DNA from: Conidiobolus incongruus B7586
Taxonomy: Eukaryota; Entomophthoromycota; Entomophthoromycetes; Entomophthorales; Conidiobolaceae
Direction of reading: 5' to 3'
NCBI GenBank assembly: GCA_000697335.1
Contig: JNEM01015753.1
Location: 1-18,512 of the forward strand
DNA length: 18,512 bases
Shown in pieces: positions 1 to 11,314 of this stretch (positions are counted from its first letter, which is position 1; every line of letters starts with the position of its first letter). The position numbers and the translations under genes were made by a program. The notes beneath the pieces are model-generated. The model saw only the letters and a program-made list of their open reading frames with translations, did not search any database and was not told the DNA's origin.

Positions 1-1
1 T

Positions 2-391
2 TTCGAACATGTATTCTTGGGCGAGACTAGAGACAATGAAGTGATTGGATTCCACAATTGGTTGTTCATGTATTTCGAAGAAAAGGAAAATCGTTTTGAA
101 TATAAAGGATATGTTAAACCTAAAGGATCTCACCCTCTTGAAAATCCTACCGGAAAAGAACACTTGACTCAAGTTAAATTCGAATGGAGAAATAGCTTCA
201 AGCCAGTTTCCTCCGCTTTCATTGGTACCAGTCCTGAATTTGAACTTGCGCTTTATACTCTCCTGTTCCTCGTAGAGAAGCATAAGGTATCAGCTAGCTT
301 TGATGGTATTGAAACCGAGGTAGTTATCCATAGCTTTGAATCTAGGGGAATCAACCGCTTAGGAAGCTGTTATCCCACTATCAAATGTTGA
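2..391 (+). CDS. endoU: EndoU/XendoU-family endoribonuclease, C-terminal part (5' partial)
   Basis: The reading frame is open from base 2 to a TGA at 389-391, so 129 residues are visible and the N-terminus lies outside the window. The fragment starts inside the family's signature FEHVFLGE and continues with GFHNW, YKGY, FKPVSSAFIG and TSPEFELALYTLLF, ending near a SCYPTI motif. In Xenopus XendoU the catalytic or essential residues are Glu and His of the EH pair, the Glu five residues after that His, the His of FHNW and a downstream Lys. All have counterparts here: E2, H3, E8, H18 and K67 of the fragment. Family members are Mn2+-stimulated RNases that cut at uridylates. The core therefore looks intact and probably active. 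I see no intron in this part. Whether the missing N-terminus has a signal peptide, as many animal EndoU proteins do, cannot be judged. Confidence 0.9.
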   Translation, partial: FEHVFLGETRDNEVIGFHNWLFMYFEEKENRFEYKGYVKPKGSHPLENPTGKEHLTQVKFEWRNSFKPVSSAFIGTSPEFELALYTLLFLVEKHKVSASFDGIETEVVIHSFESRGINRLGSCYPTIKC

Positions 392-667
392 TAGATCTTA
401 TTTAATTATCAATGCTCATTGATCTCCTTTTACATTGTAATTACAAATCTACCCGCTCTCCACTCAATTCGTTTTCAATTGCGTATCAGCCAAAGTCATT
501 AAATAGCTAGTCCTACTTCCCTCTCTAATTTCTAATCCTAATCCAAATAATCGTTCTCAGTCTATAAATCTACTTATTGTTCATATCATCACTTGTATTC
601 CTATCATCATATCATACTAACATGATTATTTTATTGTTTTTATTTTCATTTTCATTAAACTTAGAAT

Positions 668-669
<2 letters not shown>

Positions 670-735
<66 letters not shown>
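670..735. repeat. Perfect (AAT)22 microsatellite
   Basis: Twenty-two uninterrupted AAT units are followed by imperfect AT-rich sequence. In the + frame through 577-801 it would read as 22 asparagines, but the flanks of that frame are low-complexity and its first codon is TTG, so I do not call it coding. It lies about 280 bp beyond the EndoU stop and could fall in its 3' UTR if polyadenylation is distal. A pure tract of this length should vary in length between strains. Confidence 0.95.
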
Positions 736-3337
736 TATAATATAGACAATATCTATTATATCATATTGTTTATTGAAATTTTTACTTTGAAACATCTTTA
801 GAATATAATGGATTAATTATTCGGCATCTTATTTTCTGGTTCAATTAACCCTTGATGCTATTTAGTCAAGCTCCTTTTTCTTTCATTTGAGTAACTAAGT
901 CAGTTCATGTTATTTATCCAGTTTACTTAGAGCATAGTTACTAATTTCCATCAACGATAAGATATATTTACATTGAACTTGTTATTTGGTTGATCAAAGG
1001 TCATTTAGTTTCAAAACAAAGACATTTTATTTAATTCCGTTGTTTGATTAGGGGGACAATTTGTTGCAATTTATTACTTTTACAACCTCCGGTCCATTTC
1101 ATTCAATAATACATATTGCATATGCATCAAAATAAATAAGATATCAGCTGTAAAAAAATACTATATACTAAATTATATTATATTTATTGTATCATAATAA
1201 ATATCAAATGTTTATTAATTTTTAAAGTTAATTTATTATTTTTCTTACCCCTATACAAACTGTATTATTAAATTAAATGGACCAAACAGTGTACAAATAA
1301 TTGATCCACTTATCTATAATTTTCCGTACATTTTGTTAAGTTATGAAAAATATTAGAAAAAGTTTTTATTCTATTGTTATTTACTTTATACCAATTACTT
1401 ACTACGAATATTACGTTAAATTATAATACTCATACATTTATCAACTATTGATACTAATTAATGATCAATAATTATACAATACTCTTTCAATCTAATTTTT
1501 ATCAAATAAAATAATAAAAAATTAAAATTATTATTTTTATATTTATTTTTCTTTTTTTTTTTAAAAAAATAAAGTTTAAAAAAAATTTAATATAATTATA
1601 TTAGTTTTAATATAAAATTTATAAATAATATTATTTTGATTAATATTAATTAGATTCACTATATTTTTGTTTATTATTTTCCCAAATTATGTTGATGATT
1701 GGCTAGATTATTGAGAAAATGCATTTTTAAGCGATGATTGTTCAAATTGATATTAGTTTATATGCTAGTTGTCCGACTCTTTTTTATAATTGAAAATTAT
1801 CATTTAATTACAGTAATATTGATAGAATAATCCATTGAAATATCACTGTACTTACATTAGTCAACTTTTTTTAGTCTTGACACTAATAATATTTCAAATA
1901 TGGGTCTGATTATTATGATTAAAGAGGCTTAAAGTAGCTACATTAAATTATTGAGATATGGATAACATATATTGAAACTATGTTTTTTAGAAAACAATTT
2001 CATAAAAATAAATATATATTTTTATATTTCAAATACATTACAATACTCTAAATGTTCGTTCTTATATAAATTACAATGTTGCACAATATAATTTTAGCAA
2101 TATAAATCTTTTCGTGCTTTTTTAAAAATGATTCTGGATCAAATAAACTATATTTAAAATAGCTATATAATTATTAAAAATATTATCTTATTTCTGATAT
2201 TGATATTTATTTTTGTCAATATATTTAATCTTTTCGTAATATAACTGATGGTTAATAGCTAATCAGATGTATTCATTATCTAATAATTTTATCTGATACC
2301 TTAAATTTTTATATAAAAGTTTAAATTATTTTCAAAATTTAAAAGATTATTAATAATTAGTAATAATAATTAATCAACTACTCAAATATACAGTTTATAG
2401 AATTCACGATATTAATAAGGATTTATCATTGTATTTTATATTTAATGTACTAATGTATATTTAAAGTCAAATCAGAATCATTGCTTTTCATAACTATATA
2501 TAAGTAATTAAATTTTGATTCTATTGATTAATCTTTTAACTCTGGAAATTTTAAGTGATATCATATTACGGAATTAATATCCAATAATATTTGATATGAA
2601 TTATATAGTTATGGTTAGAAAATTGATAGATGTAACATTAAATTAATACTTATAAAGTAATCAGTTATATAATATGAATTATTTTATTTTGATAGTTTAC
2701 TCTGAAAATTTGGTTAGATTAAGTACTGGATACTCAGCTTATATTAAAATTTGAGATGTAGTTATTTAGAAAAAAATTTTCGATTCAATTTTAAAGTTTT
2801 TAATATAACAATGATCAAAATATAAATTATTAAATAATTATATATATAATTCTACATTGCTAAATTTATAATATCTATTAAATTAATACTCAGTATTTAT
2901 TAGCCAGCATAATGATCAGTTAAAGTAAAATTGGTTAATAGTCATTACTAAATATTATAAAAAATATACATTAATTAATTGTCACTACAATTCTAATTCA
3001 AAAATAATTTCGTTAAAATCTAATGTTAATTAAAGCTAAAATAGAATTATAAATATTGAAAAATAATTTGACTCATTATTCTAATCACAACATCATAGGT
3101 AATATACTATAATTATCATTCAATGAATTTGAACTATAATTATGATATCTTTAGACATTTATATCTTTTCCTTTATTCAAAATTTGTCTATATAATAAAT
3201 TGACATTTTCATTATTTATATCGGATATACATTGTTATTTCAATAATAATCAATATTTTAACTCTTTTTGAAAAAAAAAATGCATGAGTTTTACAATAAA
3301 AAGATCAAAATAAGACATAGTTGTATAAAATATTTTG

Positions 3338-3373
3338 ATTCAGTTAAAATAGTGATATTTATATTAACTGAAT
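3338..3373. repeat. Small perfect inverted repeat (10-bp arms)
   Basis: ATTCAGTTAA at 3338-3347 is matched by TTAACTGAAT at 3364-3373, with a 16-nt loop. In A+T-rich DNA of this length such a hairpin can arise by chance, so no function is claimed. Confidence 0.4.
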
Positions 3374-4169
3374 ATAATGATAGATAAAAATAATTACCCA
3401 AAATATAAATAGTTACAAAAAGTTTATATCATTCTGATTATTAGCAAATGTATATCATTTTAATATATAATAATTGAATGATTTTGTTAGATAAATCAGA
3501 TTATTTTAAATAGGTAAAATATGTTTCCAGAGAATTATATCACGATATAAGCTATATTTTCGATATATGGAAAATATTTTTTAAGTTGATTTATCAAGTA
3601 TTCTTAAGTTTTGTTAACTTATCAAGTTTCTTAACCAATATATCACACAGAAAGGTTTAATTTCACTTTTCCCTTCAACCTAAAATAAATTATATTTAAA
3701 TTCAAAGTTTAAATAGTTCAATAATATCAATAAACATATTTATTTTTAATATGTAGTTGAATTATAAAAGTGTCACTGATTTATGGCTTTCTATCATTTA
3801 ACTATATATTTAGATATTATTTTTAATATACTCTTATATATAGTTGGAAGGAATATTCTATAATATCAATCAATTAATAATATAAAATTTATTCATAGTA
3901 ATTCAGCATATTTTAAATCTTTGTATAATATAATATTAACTTGATAAAAACTTATTAAATTATAAATTTAAATAAGCAGTCTCTATATTTGTCAAATTGA
4001 TATTAAAATTCACGTAACAACTTGAATAAAATTTAAGTTATCCAATTAAATTCAAACAACTAAATTAATATTTATCATTAACTAAACAAAGTTGATTCAA
4101 TCACCTCTTACTAAATCTAAAATATCATTAACAATATTATTATACTATTGGATATTAATATTATATAGT

Positions 4170-4205
4170 TAATAAATAAATAAATAAATATATATATATA
4201 TATAT
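4170..4205. repeat. (TAAA)n-(TA)n simple repeat in the ChAP 5' leader
   Basis: About five TAAA units run into a (TA)n tract that ends 11 bases before the ATG at 4217. It therefore sits in the 5' leader or core promoter of the ChAP gene and could include TATA-like sequence. Length changes here might affect expression, but the sequence does not show this. Confidence 0.8.
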
Positions 4206-4216
4206 TATCAATTAAT

Positions 4217-7200
4217 ATGAGTGATACTTTGAGAGATATACCTGAGTTATTTGAAACTGATTTAGGAGAAGCTATATCAGCTAGAACTCTTAATCTGAGT
4301 AAGTAATCACTTGGATTTATCATCAACTCAAATCTCATAGTTAATTTTATATTATTGTAATCAATTATTTTTATTTCCAAAACTAATATAATTTATCAAA
4401 ATTTTTAGGTACTTACCGCGAATTGGGACCACCTGATTTATGTCACATCATCAAAGCAAATATTAAACCTGCAATTAAAGAAGTATTTGTTTATATAAAT
4501 TATTTATTCATAATTTCTAATTTAAAATATTTAGGTTGGATCATATCATTTCGTATTAGGCGTTGAAGCTTCTAATTCTGCATCACTTGCAGCTTATTTA
4601 AACTCTCTATCATATTATATTGTAAATCTATTATTTAATCTATTTTGTTTTAATTTTCTAATCAAGTATAGGATGACCCTCAAGGTTGGTTTGGTAAAAA
4701 TCCTCAATGGAGAATCCGTTCTGGTGTTTACTGGTTAGTTCAAATATTTTTTTTTCTTTTATATTTAAATTTTGTTTAATTAATACATTTAAAAAAGTTG
4801 TTATAATGCTTTTTCAAGAGTTGATGTAAGAGTTGAAGTAAAGATCCCTGGCGGTGTTGAAGCTTATATGGTCAACAGTAAAGCTGAAAAGTAATTAGTA
4901 TATTAATATATCATTTCTACCTTAACTAATTTTGTTCAATTAGATTACCATTAACAGACGAAGCATGGGCTGAAACTCATTTGTCTGCAGCTCTTCGTAG
5001 CTTTGCATACTCTGACGATCTCAATTATAAAGTTCCTGGTATGAGAATGCTAAACATTGTTCCCGATTTGGAAGCTGAAAATCGTTTATTATTAACTGCG
5101 CAATCCCTCTTCCATAAGGGCTGGCAATTGGGTACTGATCCCACTACTCAATTTGCTACACATGTAAACAATCATTTGACTGATCTTTTGATGAAGTACT
5201 TTGATCAAACCGACCATTATCATGCAGGTATCAACTTTTTTACAAAATTAGCTGAAAAAGACCCCGAAATGAATTCGCTATTATCTGAATGTTATTTGAA
5301 GACTGATCAAGAACTTCAAGCTGTACAAACCCTCTGTGATGGTCTGAAAGCAAATCCTTCCAGTTTCAATATGCTATGTCAACAAGCCTCTTTCTTACTT
5401 TCAAAGAATCGACTTGATCTTGCACTTATTTTGGCTAAAAAGGCTGTCAATTCAGCTCCTTCTGAATTTAGAACTTGGATCACACTTGCAGAGATTTATA
5501 TCGAATTAAAAGATTACAAAGCAGCTCTACTTACTTTGAATTCTTGTCCTATGTTTTCTTACACTGAAAGGGATGTTCCAAGAATGCCACCTCCATCAAG
5601 AGTTAGTTTCCCTGAAAAACACGAGTCAATTTTGGCTTTTGGTATGGTTGAACCTGAACTTAAGCAGGATGATGCGGCAACTTCTGCTCTCTTCCGCTTA
5701 CCCGGAAATGCTTTGAAGGGAACATTTGCCAGTGCATATAATATGTTAACTTTAATTGCTTCAAAAGTCGGATGGGACGACTTGTTAAGATATAGATCTG
5801 CTGCGTTCGTTATGGAAGAAGAATATCGTATTCAAAAGAGCAAGGAAGAACAATCTAGTACTAATCCTACAACGCCTCAAGCATACAACAATCAGCCTAG
5901 TCCTAATATAACTACATTTGATGGATCCAACATGGACGGTCAAAATCAGGATAATGATGATATACCTGCTGAATATCAAACAAATGATGGAACCGCTGAA
6001 AACAATGCATGTGATGAAAAAAACAATGATATAGAATCTAAATCAGAAACTAAAGTTGACTCAGAATCAACCAAAGAACCTAATAATAATGCTGACCAAA
6101 AGGAAGAAAGTACCGTTCAACTCCAGGCTGAAGAGGTGTCTAAAAAAGAGGAGGAAAATAATATTAAATCTCCTCAATCCGATAATGTGAATGTCTCTGA
6201 AGAACAAGTCACTGAGCTTCTTGCTGATGTTAGTTTGGAAAATGAAGCCTCTAATACTGATAAAGATGATCATAAAGAGTCAACAGCAGAGCCCATTTCT
6301 GATACCAAAAAAGATGATGGATTTGAATCTGTTGCCATTGAGACTGATTCTGCAGTTCCAGCCGAAGGTAACGACAACCAAACTACTGTTGAAAATATTA
6401 AGGAAGAGGATATTCAAGATTTATCCAATGATCAAGTTCAAGATAAACAACAATCTCAGGATGAAGTTAAGCAATTATCCAATAAGAGTAAGTGTTTATT
6501 CGATTTAACTTAATTTGTTACAATACTAATTATTGAATCAGCTTCTCCTACACCTTCTGCCGCCCAACCTGAACCTTCTAGCAAAAAAGAACCCACTGCT
6601 GTTAGCGAGAAAAAAGAAAAGAAGCAAGTGAAAGTACAACCTCTTAATTTGAACTCCACAAATTCTAGCTCTAGCCAACCATTTGGCAATAAACGTCTAT
6701 GTGAACGCTGGTTAGATAATTTATTTATGGTATTATACGAAGATCTTAGAGCTTTTACTGCTTGGAGAGCTGAGATGTCTGGAACTCGTTCTCAGCGTTT
6801 AGTTTATCGTTATACTGGATCTGAATGGGAGGCACTTGGAGATCTTTGCTTAAGATTGCATCGATTGGTATGCTTTATCACGATTGTTAACATTTTTAAT
6901 AGACATCTAATTTTTTCATATTTAGGAGGAAGCACGAGATGCTTATACCAATTGTGTCCATCATAAATTTTCACCTAGATCTTGGGCTTATTTACTTAAG
7001 ATCCATACTAAAGAAAATGATCTACAACTTGCAATTGGTGCGCTTATCCGCGTAGCTGTTCATTTTGAGACTACCTATAGCGAGTGTATGATTCCATCTC
7101 CTGTCACCAACAGCTTCAAAACCATGATTCGTCACCACGGTCTATTAAAAATTGAAAATTTGATAAAATCTTTGAGTTTAGCTCCTGAAGTAGACAAAGT

Positions 7201-7258
7201 GATAACTAAATATTTAAACTGGTGTAGCAAATTTGAAATGGAAGGTTGTAAATTTTAA
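4217..7258 (+). CDS. BUD7: Chs5-Arf1-binding protein (ChAP, exomer cargo adaptor; Bud7/Bch1-like)
   Basis: I deduce eight exons: 4217-4298, 4409-4482, 4535-4621, 4672-4733, 4798-4890, 4944-6487, 6542-6867 and 6926-7258. They join in frame to 2601 nt, giving 866 residues. The introns are 50-110 nt with GT...AG ends. The N-terminal part contains the family's GWFGKNPQW, IRSGVYCCYNAFSRVDV and KIPGGVEAY segments. A helical, TPR-like region covers roughly residues 190-335 (ALILAKKAVN, TWITLAEIYIEL). A polar, acidic insert fills about 435-695, and the conserved C-terminal domain resumes at KRLCERWLDNLF. Yeast ChAPs (Chs6, Bud7, Bch1, Bch2) are 724-765 residues, so the insert explains most of the extra length. 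Known role: with Chs5 and Arf1 at the trans-Golgi network they select cargo such as chitin synthase Chs3 for the plasma membrane. Which paralogue this is cannot be said; BUD7 is used as the family label. No member of its pathway lies nearby. Confidence 0.93.
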
Positions 7259-7295
7259 TAAACCGCCTCCATTTCTCAATTTTATATTCAATAAA
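7257..7295 (+). terminator. Poly(A) signal candidates of the ChAP gene
   Basis: AATAAA occurs at 7257-7262, overlapping the TAA stop, and again at 7290-7295, 32 nt beyond the stop. The second is the more likely signal because cleavage normally falls 10-30 nt downstream, inside the following A+T-rich run. No transcript evidence is available. Confidence 0.5.
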
Positions 7296-8652
7296 CTTTT
7301 TTATATAAAATTATAATTTCAAAAACTATCTTGTGTTTATAATATATTAGTGTATATTTTATTAAACTCATTTCAACTTAATAATAGAAAAAAGAAATTA
7401 AATACTTGGTATCTGACCAATCATGTTATTCGAGTTATTTGCTCAGGTTTTCAAATAGTAAATTTCGCCAATAACCCTCTTTAAAAATTATTTAAATTAT
7501 ATTAATCTCTTTAGTTTTATGTAATTTAAATTGTATACAATCAAACCAATGAAACATAATAATAAAATAATGATATTAAACATTAATATTCAGGAATTTG
7601 ACAAAAATTTATTAAGTATATTTCACCAAATCATTAAACTTTTAAAAATTTAAATTGAAATTTTAAACATATAAATATATTTGATCATCATATAATATTA
7701 TTTTTAATAAATTGGCAAATATCAATTATATATTTTAAAATATCTATATTTGTTTTTCGAATATATAAAGGTTGATTGTTTATAAATCAATTATCCTTAC
7801 CAAATTCACTAAATCTTGTTATTATACAATTTTCAAAAGATTAATGAATTATAATCTTTTACAAACTGGATGAGATTAAGTATTATATTGGAAGATTATA
7901 TTATTATCATAAATATATTTAAAATAACATTTTTTTAATAATCCATTTTTAAAATAAAAATGAATAAAATGCCAATGTTCAAATTTATATATATAATTAA
8001 ATATATTGTGAATAAAGGGTTTGATATTAATTGATAATAATATTATTATTATATATTTTAATATTAGTTTATAATATAACAATAATAACAAATAAAATTT
8101 TATATTTGTTAATATATCAATAATTGGATTTGAATTCAAAAAAGTTTATCCATATGCTTTTATTATTTTAAAATATGAAATCATGAGTATAATAGTTAGC
8201 TTAATAATAAGTTGTTTTTCTACAGTTAAATACCATAATTCTAATTATATTCTAATGTATCATAAACAAATATTAATACAGTAGCATTACACTTAAATTT
8301 TATTAATTGAATGTGTTATTATAAATTCTCATGGTGAATAGCCTAATTTATGATTTAACTCATATAATCACTATTGGATAACAACATATTCGATATATTT
8401 AAAGAAACTTTAAAAGCTTTTAATACTCTTGTGAAATGTATGAGAGGCTAATATTTAATATATAAGAATAATTGATGAAAATAATTTTGGTCTATCTCTT
8501 TTCATTCAAATTCAAACATTGCTGAATCATATTTAATAAAAAAAAGAAAATAATTATTTCTTTGTATTATTATTGTTGTTATCATTCATACCATTAACAA
8601 GTCAACTTTATTTGCAGTCTCCATCATATTGCAACAACACAGATTGTAAACG

Positions 8653-8680
8653 ATTGAAATAACTATATATTTATTTCAAT
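8653..8680. repeat. Perfect short hairpin (10-bp arms, 8-nt loop)
   Basis: ATTGAAATAA at 8653-8662 pairs with TTATTTCAAT at 8671-8680 across a short loop. It is not next to a recognisable gene. It could be a chance palindrome in A+T-rich DNA or the trace of a small inverted-repeat element. No TIR family match is visible inside the window. Confidence 0.45.
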
Positions 8681-11042
8681 GTAATAGTGGTGATTGATAT
8701 GTGCAATATTTTTGATTTGATTGAATGCAATAAAGATAAGAGATATGATAACAATATAAATATTAAATATAATTTTTCCATATATTATCTTTTTATTTTT
8801 TTAATATTTGTATTCTATTAATATCCAAATGTTATCCAAAAAATGATAATAGAATGAAAATTATCTTTGTTATTTCTTATTAAAGTTTTCTTCAAATATA
8901 ATACAATAATCGACCTTAATATATATAAATTAAATTGGGACTCAAAATATAATTCTAAGTATAATATTAATAAAATAAATTAAAATTATTAAAACTATTT
9001 TAAAATTCAATGATTAAATTTGATTTTATTAATTAAATTTTTATTCTAGAATGTTACATTTGAATTGTAAGTCTTCAAAATTAAATAATTTTATTTATGT
9101 CCATTTATAATCTAAAATCACTATTATTATAACTCATGAGATCCCAACGCAATCCTTAACACTGGAAAAGAGCTCCATATAATAATTAAACAAACAACTC
9201 TTGCATTAGGCGGAAGTTGCCAAATTGGGGAAGATCAGAAAATGACAAATATTATCTAAATTTAATAATTATCTATCCTGTATAATAACATTGAAGGTTT
9301 TTTAGTCCTAATAGTTATTCATATATAGTTCAAATCATTTCACTAAACTATAAAGGAAATAAGTTCATTTTAAAGAAATAACGAGTTGGAACTATAACCA
9401 ACATGCTTCAATAATTGATTCTTATTAATATAAATATTCCAAAAATATCACGTCAAACCTAATATTTTTGACTTGTAATAATTTACACACTATATTTTAT
9501 TATTCCCACGACATTAGTTTTTATTTAATGTTATAATTATTATGAAGCTTTTATAATAAATGATGAATTAGGAAAAAAATTCTATATTAATTTCAATATC
9601 GGAATCAATTATAAAATAATTCCAAATTGTTTTCCATTGATTAAAATGTATGTTTCATAATTACCGAAATTTTTAAAATATTTGGTTTGATTGGTATCTT
9701 CAAAATTGTTAAGGTATAAAATAATAGTGGACTGATATTTCGCTATTCTAAACTACATTCTTGCCAAGTTTATGATATGTTTTCAAATTGAATTGTACCA
9801 AATTTATACAATAGTTGATGATATATTGGCACTTTACAAAATGGGCATTATTAATAATAAATATTTTAAATTAGATAGTTTGATTGTTATCAATATTTAA
9901 TGTAATTCAGATTGAATGTAAAAATTATTTGATTCAATTGAATAAATTTTTATCAATCTATAATTATAATTAAGTTGCCAATATTAATTAGATTGATAAT
10001 ATATAGTATTCTTTGACAAATATAAATATACTAACACAGTCACTTTTTTGAGTTTTCAATAATACTCAAATCAGTGAATATATTCAAATAACACTGAAAA
10101 GTAATCAGACTTGTGATACAAAATTGAATTTGGCCAAATCATATTCAATTGAGTAATTGAGTAATTAAGTATACACCCTATTCGAAGGATGCCACAATAT
10201 AATAAATTTAATATCAGGAAGAATGATCAAATTAACCAGAAAAGAGTAATATTTTAATCAAAAATATTAATAATTCAAAGTATAATAACTATATCATGGT
10301 AAAATATTGGTTATATTTGAAATTTCTAATTAAATGTATAACATTTAAAATAAAGCTGAAAATAAATTCAAGATTATTGCGATATTAATAATATTATCAC
10401 AAGTTATGTTTAACAAGTTAAGATTTTTTTTCTAAATTCTTATAAAAATATTATCAATTAATGAAAAATTGATAGATTAGTACAATTATGAGATCTTTGT
10501 ACTGATATTAGAGAATTTTCAGAATATTATAAAGGATTTTTTAAAAAATATTTGATAAGTGGTTAGTTTCTATTCAACAAAATACATATATTGCAATCCA
10601 AGTCTTTGATTCAACAAACACATGACTGGTGGCAGTCTCGTCAAAGTATACTATACAATTGTTAATCACCAGCTATCACACTAAGATTTTCCTATTAATA
10701 ATCCTTTCACCAATACTCGACTTGTATCAACCTAATAGAATCAATTGTTTAATATCAATAATAAAATAAAATAAATGTTTTTAAATACTTGGCAAAAATA
10801 CTAATTAAAAAATTGTATTTTCCTGATTTAGTAATTAGAGTCCTAAAAATAGAAGTCCGGAACCACTTTAATTTTTGCGTAACAAAGATAGATATGGAAT
10901 TTGAATTAAATCAGGATAAATTTTGAAGTTATATTAGATTTTAATACATTAATTATCGTTTCAAGTTATTTAATATTGTCGGAGGTTGAATAGTATTCGA
11001 GAAAGCTAAAAATATAAGTTATAAGGTATGGCTTATTTGGTA

Positions 11043-11153
11043 ATTGGGTTGATTCGAATTACTATTAAGTACTTGAATTGGTCCAATCAATTTAGCTTAA
11101 AAGTCAGATTCAATTGGTGTTGTCAATTTTAATTTGAAATTAATTTTAATTGG
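11043..11153. promoter_or_regulatory. Cluster of five CCAAT/ATTGG boxes upstream of the Zn2Cys6 gene
   Basis: ATTGG occurs at 11043-11047, 11077-11081, 11113-11117 and 11149-11153, and CCAAT at 11083-11087. The second and the CCAAT form a back-to-back near-palindrome, ATTGGTCCAAT. The four ATTGG copies are spaced 34, 36 and 36 bp apart. All lie 162-272 bp before the ATG at 11315. The CCAAT box is the known site of the fungal Hap2/3/5 (CBF/NF-Y) complex, so this is a plausible promoter module for the regulator. Binding is inferred from the motif only. Confidence 0.5.
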
Positions 11154-11178
11154 CTTGAGATTTAACTGTACTTTACTA

Positions 11179-11205
11179 ATGCTCATTTGCAATTTTAATT
11201 TTTGA
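11179..11205 (+). promoter_or_regulatory. Possible short upstream ORF in the leader of the Zn2Cys6 gene
   Basis: An ATG at 11179 opens a frame of eight codons that stops with TGA at 11203-11205, about 110 nt before the main start. If transcription begins upstream of it, this uORF could damp translation of the regulator. The transcription start is unknown, so the call is tentative. Confidence 0.25.
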
Positions 11206-11314
11206 TTTATTTAATTCATTAAGTATTATTACATTCATACAGTTATTGTGTAGTAATAGGTATTAAGTGATTATTGTTACTGTTCTGTATCATAATATAC
11301 ATATATATTTAATT

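Larger units (their letters stand above)
392..4216. other. Long A+T-rich spacer between endoU and the ChAP gene
   Basis: I see no gene here on either strand. The first 700 bases or so are less A+T-rich and probably include the 3' UTR of the EndoU gene, although no clear AATAAA lies close to its stop. The only longer open frame (577-801) is a translated trinucleotide repeat. The rest is A+T-rich with many stops in all frames. It contains the (AAT)22 tract, a 10-bp perfect hairpin at 3338-3373 and the simple repeat just before the next gene. The last few hundred bases must contain the ChAP promoter, but I recognise no specific element beyond a single CCAAT near 4042. Confidence 0.6.
7259..11314. 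other. Long A+T-rich spacer upstream of the Zn2Cys6 gene
   Basis: No protein or RNA gene is recognisable. The single longer open frame on the minus strand (7876-8139) encodes a string of Ile, Leu, Tyr, Phe and Asn, as expected from translated A+T-rich DNA, and I reject it. Two short stretches are noticeably richer in G+C than their surroundings, about 9130-9240 and 10595-10740, but neither translates into anything I recognise. A 10-bp perfect hairpin lies at 8653-8680. The final 280 bp carry a cluster of CCAAT boxes and belong to the promoter of the next gene. Confidence 0.6.

Noticed and set aside
577-801. Open frame encoding a 22-residue asparagine run
   Set aside because: It begins with a TTG codon, its flanks are hydrophobic low-complexity sequence, and the repeat itself keeps the frame open. 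I treat it as a microsatellite.
1501-4100. CRISPR-like or tandem arrays in the first spacer
   Set aside because: Short A+T-rich words recur, but there is no regular unit or spacing, and base composition explains them.
4117-4380. Minus-strand open frame over the ChAP start
   Set aside because: It overlaps exon 1 and intron 1 of the ChAP gene in antisense and is rich in Ile, Leu and Asn from A+T-rich DNA. No domain is visible.
6191-6508. Second-frame open reading frame inside ChAP exon 6
   Set aside because: It is a shadow of the acidic insert, whose Asp/Glu codons leave an alternative frame open. It has no independent features.
7876-8139. Minus-strand open frame of 87 codons in the second spacer
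   Set aside because: It has Ile/Leu/Tyr/Phe/Asn composition typical of random A+T-rich sequence and no start context, intron signal or family motif.
10854-10863. TCCGGA as an autoregulatory Zn2Cys6 binding site
   Set aside because: A single short palindrome without a spaced CGG/CCG pair is too weak to call.
11041-11075. A tRNA-like TTCGAAT motif near 11053
   Set aside because: There is no acceptor or anticodon stem around it and no A-box at the right distance.
11267-11314. A longer N-terminus of the regulator starting at GTG 11267
   Set aside because: Nuclear fungal genes start at ATG almost always. The first in-frame ATG is 11315, and the 16 upstream codons are A+T-rich leader without family similarity.
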